Shown in pieces: positions 35,290-45,466 of a DNA stretch of 64,000 nt. The DNA is taken from contig OU342630.1 in assembly GCA_910589415.1 (NCBI GenBank), positions 67,948,186 to 68,012,185 of the forward strand, in the 5' to 3' direction. The DNA comes from Malachius bipustulatus. Taxonomy: Eukaryota; Arthropoda; Insecta; Coleoptera; Melyridae. The position numbers and the translations under genes were made by a program. The notes below the pieces were generated by a model. It was not told the origin of the DNA and made no database searches. It saw only the letters and a list, made by a program, of their open reading frames with translations. Each line of letters starts with the position of its first letter. Within the stretch, counting starts at the first letter, position 1.

Positions 35290-36345
35290 GATTGGCATGG
35301 TCGGCATTCGGAAAACTCACATACATCCTAAAAATTTTCTCCCAGTGATGACGTACGGATGTCTGACATGGACGCTAACAAAAAAATCAATGAGTAAAAT
35401 AACCCCAACACAAAGATCAATGGAAATACAGATGTTAAACCAACGAATGGATTCGTGAGACTATCAAAGTCCGAGATGTGTAGTCGAAACTATCCTTACC
35501 AAAAAATTAAATTATGCTGGACATATACAGGGTGAACCAGCTCGATTTAGACAACGGTAAGGGCCGTGTAGGTCTCGTCAAGACGAAACGTTTTTTTATT
35601 TGAAGTTTTTGGATTTGGACCTTCGTTGCGGAAATATGGCCGACTTCCGGTTTTTAGTTTTTTGACTCCAGTTTCGGCATTTTTAGGTTCTCGCCCAAAC
35701 TGAAACTAGTTTTGGAAACTCCTTAGCTTCAGTTACAACTTTCATATTGAAGTCAAGGTTCTATCTCTGTTGGATTCAAAATCTTAATTTTTCAATTTGA
35801 TTCAATTTGAATTGATTCAAAGACCTAAAATTTAAAGTCTTGGGCATGTCGCCATTTTGAATCCAACGGAGATAGAACCTTGACTTCAATATGAAAGTTG
35901 TAACTGAAGCTAAGGAGTTTCCAAAACTAGTTTCAGTTTGGGCGGGAACCTAAAAATGCCGAAACTGGAGCCAAAAAACTAAAAACCGGAAGTCGGCCAT
36001 ATTTCCGCAACGAAGGTCCAAATCCAAAAACTTCAAATAAAAAAACGTTTCGTCTTGACGAGACCTACACGGCCCTTACCGTTGTCTAAATCGAGCTGGT
36101 ACACCCTGTATATCCAGTGTACAGACGGAACAGACTAGATGGACAGACTACAATATACTGGAATAGTATAATACTTCACTGGCGACCATTCCAGGGAAAA
36201 AGAAGTAGAGTACGGCCACCAATGCGATAAACGAATGCCATAAACATAAAACTGACGGCACGACTCCTGGATCCATAAAACTGGACAGAGAAAGCGCAGA
36301 ATAGAGAAGATTGGAAACATTCTAGGACGCCTATGTTAAAGAAAT
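35290..36345 (+). pseudogene. LINE C-terminal relic, split by fold-back
   Basis: The + strand gives MTYGCLTWTLTKKSMSK with TQRSMEIQMLNQRM (35348-35450), the post-RT region (VLTYGAETWTLTK) of an RTE/Jockey-type LINE, then KLNYAGHI at about 35505-35525. After the inserted fold-back (35528-36108) the same domain resumes with RLDGQTTIYWNS (36128-36165), GKRSRVRPPMR and NREDWKHSRTPMLK (36298-36340). The reading order is intact except for the insert and several stops. Confidence 0.7.
35528..36108. mobile_element. Long fold-back, CAGGGTG type (D), copy 2
   Basis: 581 bp with ends CAGGGTGAACCAGCTCGATT and complement, flanked by TATA on both sides (35524-35527, 36109-36112). It sits inside a LINE relic, so its boundaries and the TATA duplication are directly supported by the interrupted host sequence. 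Arms are almost perfectly complementary and match copy 1. Confidence 0.92.
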
Positions 36346-36384
36346 AGACTGTAGAAAAAGGCTATTGAGATTGAGGTATTATAA

Positions 36385-37275
36385 CAGGGTGAACCTAAAA
36401 AAAACTATTTCCTCTTGAAGTATATAACTTTTTCCTCGTCAACCGATTTTGGAAATTAAAACCTCGTATTGAAGCTAAAACGTGAAGCATGAAAATCCAG
36501 GGAAAAAATAAAACTTTAAAAACAAAAGATTGGAAAAAAAATTATCAAAATTTAAATTTTTTCTGGAAACGGGTTTTGAGAGGAAAATTGGATGAAAATC
36601 AACTTCTCCCCTAACAGATCTTCATTTGTGACTCTTTAAGAATTTCTTGCTGACACGAGATAAAAAATTACAACAACGGCAAAATTACATTTGCACTTTT
36701 TTGAGGGAATAAACGCTGTTAACTGACAAATGGTATTAAACGTGATTGTTAGAATTATAGTGACGATAGTTTTGAACTATTCTCAGGTAAGAATTCCCCC
36801 TGAAAAAGTGCAAATTAAAATTTGGCTGTTCTTATCAAGATTTCTTATCTCATTTCAGTTAGAAAAGCGTTAAACTGTTCAGAAAAAGGCTAGTTGGAGA
36901 CAAATTTACATCCATTTTCCTCCCAAAATTTGTTTCCAGTTTCAAAAATTTGAAAATCGTCTCGAGGTGAGAAATCAAGCTTCAAAATTTGGTCATCAAA
37001 TCTAACAACAAAAATATCTTCGGAAAACGGAGCTCGAAAAATCGCGGATTAATTCTGCCGCCTTCATATATAATATCACCCTTTACTTAATATTTCACCT
37101 AGAAATTATTTCTAGTTTTTTGAGTTTTGATAAAAAAAAATAGAAAATAAAGGATATGGCTACTGACTGAGAAAACAAAATGGAAATCCCTTGAGGATAT
37201 CGAAAGTTTTCCCCAATCAAAATAGGGCAAAATTTTGGGGTGACACTTTAATTTTTGCGTGGTGATTAAAATTTT
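36385..37275. mobile_element. Fold-back related to the 39485 element
   Basis: Starts CAGGGTGAACCTAAAAA. Inverted landmarks are TTGCTGACACGAGATAAAAA (36650) against TCTTATCTCATTTCAG (36842), and CAACTTCTCCCCTAAC-side sequence against CCATTTTCCTCCCAAAAT. The order of motifs (AACCGATTTTGGAAATTAAA, TATTGAAGCTAAAAC) parallels the left arm of the 39485 fold-back. The right end carries GGCAAAATTTTGGGGTGACA and a TTTTTGCGTGG tail. The arms are uneven, so the left outer part is probably missing. Confidence 0.6.
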
Positions 37276-38699
37276 TTGAAAAATTCAGCTGGTGTATTAA
37301 CTAAAATAGAGTCGTCTAGAAGAATGGTTCATATTAATTATTTATCTTGAAACAGAGCCAGGAAATCTATCTTATTAAATACTTAATTAACACCTTTTAT
37401 AATTATTATTCTTTCCTCTAAAGTTCTTTTAATGTGGAAAATTATTTCTTGGTAACATACTCACAGGAACAGGCGGATTTATGTTACAATTATTAAATGT
37501 TACAATATGTTACATTTGCTTGAGAGATAAGTAACCTTTCGTTTATGGTTAGTTAACTTTTACTTATAATTAAGCTTAGAAATTTTTTCCCAAGCCCTAT
37601 AAGTTTTAAGTAAACTTACAATTTTTTTTAAAATATCTAGATCACATTTGGTTGGGTTCAATATATTCTTATCAAGGGACTTTCTAGATTAAAACTCTCT
37701 ATTTTTATTGTTGCAACGGTTCTTAAAATAGTTGGACAATTTCCTAAGCCTTTCATAGTCTTTAGGTTTTAGCTGCCGTGTACAAAACGCAGCAAAGCCT
37801 GCTGTTTTCTAAGGGAAGTGCGGTGGTTATCACCTTAATCCATAGTCGGTAAAGCTACACGTACAAGTTTCCTTAATCAATATTCAGGCCACTGTTTTCA
37901 TATAATGAGCATAATTTTTTACACAAGCATTATAAATGAAAGTAATGGCTTAGAAAGGTCTGTTTTACCAAGGACATTCTGAATGTAGGTAGGTAGGTAC
38001 TTAAAACCGAGTATAATAATTTAAGGAAATTACTTGAGCTTATTTCTTTCTTAATTATTATTTATTGGCACCTTATCACTCAAAATAGAATCGGGTAGTT
38101 ATTCTTTCTTGAAATATTATAAATTAGAAACTTTTTTTATGAATTCTTACTCTGTAAAAAGGAAATTATTAGTCATTAAATGTAATTGCACATTGAAAAT
38201 TCCAACGAAAACATAATATATAAACAATATATGTATAAGAAATTAGTAAATGGAAATTTGGAAACATTTATAATAATATGAAACGATTATTATAAACAAA
38301 GGTGTCCTAAAAAGTTTACGCGTTAGAAATAAAGTAAGATTATAAGGGAACAGAGTAAGAACACGCTCTTATGAAAAAATATCCCTCACACTGAATAAGA
38401 TACTCTCTGATCATCTCTTAGCAACCTGAGGATATGGTTAGTACTATATAGTCAGTCATCAAATATTCATAGCATAATTTCGCTATGGAGATTTCCCCCA
38501 TGCACGGCAATCGGCAATTCTGTTCTCAATATGTTTCTATCTGATTAATTAAAAGTTCTATAATTATATATTCTTGATTGGAGTCAATCCTTTTTTGCAT
38601 ATCCACAACCATTATATTATGTATTCTCGATTTACTTACTCTCTAGTCTCTTTTAAACTCGACTTATATTCATTTTTGAAATAAGGCGTAGTTAACTGT
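37276..38699. other. Intronic stretch without recognised genes
   Basis: AT-rich intron with short repeats such as AGGTAGGTAGGTAC at 37987. No gene or named element found. Confidence 0.5.
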
Positions 38700-39454
38700 A
38701 TTTTGCAGAACTTTTTTGGATTCCGGGGCCATTTTTATATGGAGAAGTGTTAGGAGTAGAAGTCTAAAAGTTTGTACATTTATGATTTCAATTTTGACGA
38801 GCTAAACTAAAATATTTACAACCCCTCACCATTTCCGGTTATACCGGAAGTTGCAATCAACTTTCTTATTTTAAATTAGGACACCCTGTATATTATTACA
38901 TTTTCAGATTGCCTGAAAAAAGTAATGAAAATGATGTTTACAGTTCAAATTTGCAAAGACCAATTAATGAGTTATAAACAAATGAAAATTGCAATTTTCC
39001 ATTTTCAATTTTTTTTTTTTGAAAATTGCTGATTTTTCATCACTTTGTATACAAATTTCATCAGCACCATAAGATACTACGTGAAAAGTTAAGATGAGGA
39101 CATGTAAGCCGTTTTCATCTATCTTGACCCGTTTTCGACCTAAGCTGCTTTGAAAATGGAAAATTGCGATTTTCATTTGTTTATAACTCATAAACCACTC
39201 GTTCCAATTTTGAACTACAAACACCATTTTTATTACATTTTATCAGGCAATCTGAAAATGTAATAATATACAGGGTGTCCTATTTAAAATAAGAAAGTTG
39301 ATGGCAACTTCCGGTATAACCGGAAATTATGAGGGGTTGTAAATATTTTAGTTCAGCTCGTCAAAATCGAAATTATACACGTACAAATTTTTAGACTTCT
39401 ACTCCCAGGACTTCTCCATATAAAAATGCCCTAATGTTCTCACGCCTCACCCTG
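38700..39454. mobile_element. Long fold-back, CAGGGTG type (A)
   Basis: Arms meet near 39075. Inverted landmarks are CCATTTTTATATGGAGAAG, GACGAGCTAAACTAAAATAT, CCGGTTATACCGGAAGTTGC (itself palindromic) and TAGGACACCCTGTATATTAT. The right terminus is CACCCTG (39448-39454); the left terminus has decayed. The inner third shares GAGTTATAAACAAATGAAAA and GGACATGTAAGCCGTTTTC with the element at 20437, although the outer arms differ. Confidence 0.75.
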
Positions 39455-39484
39455 TAGAATTCCTAAAACGGCCTCGGAATAACA

Positions 39485-40905
39485 CTACACAAACATGGAA
39501 GTGTCTCACCCCAAAATTTTGCCTGATTTTGATTTGGGATAACTTTCGATATTACCAAGGGATTTCGATTTTGATCCTCATGTCAGCAGCCCTAACCTTT
39601 ATTTTTCTCCTTTATGGGATCTGAACTCAATAAAACTGTTAACATTTTTTTTTCACTAACGCGGTTTTTGTACACCCCCGTTTTCCAAATAAATTTTTCT
39701 TGTAAGTTTTGATGAGCAAATTTTGAAACTTGATGTCTCACCTCGAGACGGTTTTCAAATTTCCTGTATTTACAAGGTGATCTCAAAAAATTTACCTCTC
39801 GCTCTGGAAGTGTGTAACTTTTTTCCTTCGCAACCGATTTTTGAAATTTAGGCCTCATATTGAAGCTAAAACTTCAGGCAAGAAAATCAAGGAACGAAAA
39901 TTGACTCAGGACAAACGTTAAAAACAAAACATCGCGTGAAAAATTACTCAAATATAAATTTCTTGATGTGGAAACAGGTTTCGGGAGGCAAATTGAATGA
40001 AATTAACTTGTCTAGAGTAAGAGTTTTCTTGCTAAAACGAGATAAAAAAATGTTGGTAGTAACACCAACAATATCCACATTACATCTGCACGTTTTCAGG
40101 CGGAATCATCGCTCTTTCTTACCTCAGAATGGTATTGGTATACGAACCACCGTTACGAAAATTCTAATAACAATCGCTACTTCACTGAAAGGAGCTAGAA
40201 TTTAGCTAGGAGCCAGGATTACAATTTTCGTAACTATGATTACGAAACATTCTCAGGTAAGAATAAAGAACGAGGATTCCCCTGAAATATTGTTATCAAC
40301 ATTTTTTATCTCGTGTCAGCAAGAAACCCCTTAAATTGTTCACAAATTAAGATTAGTTGTGGGATAAGTTGATTTCAATCCAATTTGCCTCCTGAAATCT
40401 GTTTCCAGAAAAAATTTAAATTTCAGTAATTTCTTACGCGATCTTTTTCTTTTGTTTTTACGTTTGTTCTCAGTCAATTTCCTTGCTTGATTTTTTTTGC
40501 CAGAAGCTTGAGCTTCAATACGGGGCTACAAAATCGGTTGTCAAAGAAAAAAGTTTTTATTAGCGGTATTAAATGGCGGTATTAAAAGCGGTATTAAATC
40601 GAAAATGTGGAAACCGTCTCGAAGTGAAACATCAAGTTTCTAAATTTACCTATCAAAACTTATAAGAATTTTTTTTTTTTGAAAAGGGTGATACGAAATC
40701 GCAGAGTGATTTTGAATGCATTTACATATCACTCTGTAGAAAATTTGTTCACCCCTTTTTTGAGTTTAGATTCCATAAAGCAGAAAAATCAACGAAAAGG
40801 TTACTGACAACAAAATCTCAATCCCTTGGGAATATCAAAAGTTATCCCTAATCACAATCAGGCAAAATTTTAGGGTACTACACTTTCATTTTTGCGTACT
40901 TAGTG
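39485..40905. mobile_element. Fold-back element, 1.42 kb
   Basis: Arms at about 39485-40060 and 40310-40905 are imperfect inverted copies. Landmarks: AAAATTTTGCCTGATT..GAT against ATCA.AATCAGGCAAAATTTT; CCCCGTTTTCC; TGATGAGCAAATTTTGAAACTTGATGT against ACATCAAGTTTCTAAATTTA; and TTTTTATCTCGT. The right arm has a small triplication of AGCGGTATTAAA (about 40562-40600). Non-coding; related to copies at 36385, 34985 and possibly position 1. Confidence 0.65.
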
Positions 40906-41700
40906 TATAATAGAATTATTATTGTTTAACTTTTAATTTTTTATGACTCGTAACCTGACCTAACCTTTTTTAAAAAAGGCCTTTTTTTATCTGCCAAATT
41001 TTTGCATCGAAATTTTCACTTTGAAAATGATCCCGAATTTTTATTATCAGTCTTTAAAGGTGATTATTTTTTCATATTCTCTGGTAGAGGTAAAGTGAAG
41101 TTAGCCACATCCCCTGTAGAAATTTTTGTGTTAGGTACCATGCACTTCCACTAGATTCTAAATATATTAGATACGATTCAAAAATACTGCTTGCCTTTGT
41201 TGAGATGAATAATTCTAAAAAAAAGCTACCCTTGGATCTGGGTTTTTGTTTGTTAGACTCTATAAGACCCAATTAAATGCGATTTCTGCGACATTTAACA
41301 TTATTAGAACTCAATGCTTTCATCCTCTGATAAAATTGTCTTTTCGTTGTTATATAAGCTCGCTTTATCGACAAGAAGGATCAGGCCTGAACGCTTAATA
41401 AGAGGCAGGAAATAAATGGCGGATTAGTTTCTGTTTTTAAGAAATACGATTTTCATAACCTTCAGCAAGAGGCGGAGATTTTATCCGATGGTGATCCCAG
41501 ATAAATGGAAGTAGAGGTAGGTGTGGAAAAATGGTGCCCGAATGTAATTTTGAAAAATAATATCGAATTACTATCAGGTGGTTTTCAGCTTCCGTTAGTT
41601 AGTTTTTAAGTAGGTATATGTAAGTACTTATAGTACGCATGTTAGCCAGCTGAAAATGACATCCATCATGAGAACCCGTCTAAGAACGGGTAGCCTATCT
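40906..41700. other. Intronic stretch without recognised genes
   Basis: AT-rich sequence. The 66-aa minus ORF at 41072-41272 has no domain I know. Confidence 0.45.
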
Positions 41701-42755
41701 CCCGGGGCCAAAACCCAAAATTTGTCTCTTTGGGCCGGTTTTTGATGTGGTTTTTTGAATTAATACTAGAAAACAGTCAAAATCGACTTTTAGGTAGGTA
41801 TAGCGTAAAATTTCAAATTGTCGAAAGTATCTTAAAGCAATACTCGCATAATTCTGCATGTAACTTTTGCTAGGAAGCTTGTTGAAAGTGAGCGGGATCA
41901 ATTCCCGGGAAGCAGGTATTACTGTTTTTGGAATTTCCGTATTTTTCGGGAAGAGCCTAGGAAACACTCCAAGTGTCTGAAGGTTGCACCGATAGAGTTT
42001 AAAATTGACAGGACACCCTGGCACTCCCAAATATCAGGAAATTTTAAGGCCCCCGTTCAGGGGCGTATTTTTTACTGTACCACCTCTATTTGGAATTTTC
42101 TTGGTAACGCGGTACGACGCAGCAAGATTGTGTCAGCAAAGTTTTTTAGGGAAGCGTATACGTATAAACTTCGTGGCAATAATGTAAAAAAAATTCAAAT
42201 TCTTCGTGGCAAAAAATTATAGTTATTATGTTAGCAGCTATTATTGGCAATAATAAAAAAAAAAATTAATTATCATTTTTTAGATGAAAATTGATTTTTC
42301 TGGAAATTTCTTAGTCAGACCGTAAAAGTTACTAAAGGGTGTGATAGAGACGTTCATCGTCTACAAAAACGGTACGTTCATTTTTACATGAAGGATCGGC
42401 GAATCTGATCTAATCGAAAAAAACTTCGCAGATTTTTTTCTCAAAATCACAAATACCTTAATTTTTTCAGAAACGGTAGATCCTGGCGAAAAATTGAGTG
42501 AAATATTTGTTTGGGGGGGGGGGGGGGGTTCATCGGGGGTTATTTTTTTTAATTTGTGACATTTTCTAGTGTGGAATTTAGATTTTCTAGAACTGCTCTG
42601 GAATTTTAAAAATAAGATATAAAATTATGATATTGGACCTGACCATTTTATATTCTAGTGATGTCAACTACAATATGGAGCCAAAATAAAATCAAAATAG
42701 GAAAAAACGCATCAAAAACCGGCCAAAAATTGCAAATTTGGGGTTTTACCCCTGG
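41701..42755. mobile_element. 1.05-kb element with long inverted ends
   Basis: The left end GGGGCCAAAACCCAAAATTT, TTTGGGCCGGTTTTTGATG and the complement at 42690-42755 (CATCAAAAACCGGCCAAAAA, AAATTTGGGGTTTTACCCC) are inverted copies of about 55 bp. The interior holds no long ORF and includes a 16-base G run. Superfamily not assigned. Confidence 0.6.
42513..42528. repeat. G16 homopolymer
   Basis: Sixteen consecutive G, followed after TTCATC by another GGGGG. Such runs are also prone to sequencing error. Confidence 0.85.
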
Positions 42756-43900
42756 TGATAAACAACCTCTCTCATATTGTAATATTAATATTTTAGTTAG
42801 TCTTAAGAGAAAAATAACGAACCTGGCCCTCTTTCTTTATAACGCATTGTTAATTATTACTGTTACTTATTAAAAGGTAAATAATATACAGATAGATACC
42901 TAACTTAAAACTTTAAATCTTAACATTAGACTGCCAATTACCTCACATAACGCATACACTCACCAGCGTACCATCTTGTAACCAAAGTAAATCAAACAGT
43001 CTTGTTGAGATCTTTTGATGGTGTACCGACAGTTTATTTTGTTTTGAGAGGTAATTTTAGTGTTCTAAGGCAACACATGTTACATTTTGTCTTAAACATC
43101 ATCTTGTTCATTGCTCTCAATGTTCAGGTCTCATTCATAAACATTTTCACGCCAATTTTCATTCATGAAACATTGTAACATACAAGCACTTTACAATACG
43201 TTCTTTACGCCGGTTATATCCTGGAAGATTGAATTATTTACTCGTCCAGTAATAGCAGAATACGAGCTCAAAAGCCTGAGGTGCGAGCAATGAAGCTTGG
43301 AAATATTCTGCTAACACGAAATTAATTATCAAAATTATTATAATAATATATGCATAATGTATTATTATACTTATAGGTACATTATACATACCATAGCTCG
43401 AGACGTTGCCACATTGTGAATTTTGACTGCACTCTACTGTATTTTTCTTACCGCATAATCTACCAATTTCATATCATCTTTTGAATTTTGATTCAAGCCA
43501 ACACGTATCACCGACCACATTTTGTGCCGCAAGACCCTGCGAGTACGATTAAACCCCTCGATTCCCCCAATCGCTAATGTCTCCTCGAATCCCCGGTGTA
43601 CTACTTGTCGTCACGAATCCCCCAGCTATGACCGACTTTTTGTTTTTCGGTTTTCACGTCTTTCCAAGTGGCGTTCTCAGTGCAAGCTCAGAAAGTGTGA
43701 TATATTGCCTCTGTGGCCTGTTTTAAACACCTTTAATTTTTTTAATACCTAACTCAATTTTTAGAAAAAGTAGTAAACCTTTTTGGAACTTACCCATTTT
43801 ATAAATGAAGTGTACGTTTTATTGTATCCAGTTTTTGGGTAAAAGCTTTTTAGAAGTTGCTTTAGTTACTTTCAGAATTTCCGTGTGAATAAAATATACC
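42756..43900. other. Intronic stretch without recognised genes
   Basis: Mostly AT-rich. The block 43500-43690 is GC-richer and has a 76-aa + strand ORF with several Cys residues, but no domain I can name. Confidence 0.4.
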
Positions 43901-43924
43901 GCATGAAATCGAGGCGTTGGTTAA

Positions 43925-45466
43925 ACGTTAGAGCGAGATATAATAGAATATAGTACTTTGAGGTTCTCGCGCGCCTTGCTTGCGCTGCTGCTTCGTATTT
44001 TTTCGAGGGCTATCGAGTTGTTTTGAGATAGCCAATTTGAACTGAAAATACCGAACGTCCATTTGGACACTACCTCGTGAGAAAAAATTATTCAACCTAT
44101 AACGTACATTCTGTACGTACTGGCTAAATGCCAGCGACCCGGAGACAACCGCGGTACGCGCGTCGCATAAGTGAGTGATGGTGGCTTTTAGTGCAGGTGC
44201 AAGCACGGCCGGCTGGAGGCCTCGAGTTTCGTCGATCTCGACTGTCGAGTTTCAATCCGTTACGCCGATACCGGAGATCTCACCTTTCTTTCTCTCCTGA
44301 AAATTCGCTTGAAGAAGGTTCACGCAAAATACCTGTCGCGAATAATTCATCTAATGGCGTCTTGAATTTATTGTTCAATATTGGAAAGATCATCCACGTT
44401 TTTGGCTTGGTGAGTGTCGTAAAATGGTTTCTTTCATTGTGCTGGACTTGTACAGATCATATTTTCTTAATACACTTTTTCCTACGGATTCCATTTTTCC
44501 CGGAATCAACTTTTTCTCCTGGAAGCAACTTTTTCGTACCGACGCAAGTTTTTCATACCGAGGCAAGTTTTCCCTGCGAAGTCCACTTTTTTGTACCGAA
44601 GCTTTTTCCTGGAGGCCAGTTTTCGTACCGGAGCAAGTTTTTCCTGGAGCCAAGTCTGGAAGATCAAGTCTCCAACCAGCTAGGCTTGTTCCTCGCGCCG
44701 AAGGGCACCTGATCTGAAAACCGTCATCCTCGTACCGGAGAACCATCATACGAAGCTAAGTGCCCTTGTGGATCCATTAGTACCCGATCAGTTCATTCGG
44801 CTAAACTGCACGCTCTTGTTTTTCTCTTGTTTGTTAACCGTGCTCAAGATGCTGTGATAATTAACATCTGTGATTTTTTTTCAAATATTAATATCTGTGA
44901 TTTTTTTGTAAATAAAGAGTACCTGTTGTTCTGCTGATCCGCCTGTTATTGTTGACCCTCTTAGACTGACAGCTCAATCCACGACCCTTGTTATCTTTTA
45001 CCGTCTCATGCTCTCAACGACTATTTTTCCCCTCTAAGGGTAAAATAGTTCGTTTTAATTGACGCCAACGTCAATAATTCGTTTCAAGTGGCGCCCAACG
45101 TGTCTATCTGTCTAAAATTCATTTCAAACCTGATTTAAAATGTCCATTCTCTCGTGGTATTTAAATTATGAGTTAATTATTGTTGAATATTTAATATGTC
45201 AGCAGCAAGTAATGTTGAATATTGCGAAGAAAATTATATTTTTCCGCGATTGACCTTGATTTGATTGCGTATACTACGTCTGTTTCCAAGACGTGTTTAC
45301 AAACAACTCAACAGGATATCTTCTTTCAAACTTGGCCGACGAAATCGGCGCGATTCCAATTGTTTTGCTTTAATATTAAAGCTTGCGCTAATTGACAAAT
45401 TATTCGCCTGAAATTTAATAGTTGCAAGATTCCAAATCATCTTCTGTTGAAGTTTTAAGAACGTAT
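43925..45466 (+). mobile_element. Probable gypsy-type LTR and leader, truncated
   Basis: At 45089-45102 the sequence TGGCGCCCAACGTG has the form of a retroviral/LTR-retrotransposon primer-binding site. Upstream lies GC-richer sequence with promoter-like and AATAAA (44910) signals, as in an LTR. Downstream, 45196 onward may start a gag-like frame (MSAASNVEYCEENYIF), which is cut at 45466 by the insertion of the 2.8-kb-LTR element. The 5' boundary of the LTR is not defined; the start given is an estimate. Confidence 0.45.
44460..44665 (+). repeat. Imperfect tandem repeat, about 20-25 bp
   Basis: Repeated phrases AAGTTTTTC(G/A)TACCGA(G/A)GC and CCTGGAG.CA occur about eight times upstream of the primer-binding site. 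ORFs through it on both strands (44191-44712, 44390-44749) derive their length from the repeats and have no recognised domain. Confidence 0.65.

Noticed and set aside
44191..44749. 173-aa + strand and 119-aa - strand ORFs as a gene
   Set aside because: They overlap on both strands and run through imperfect tandem repeats; no domain is visible.
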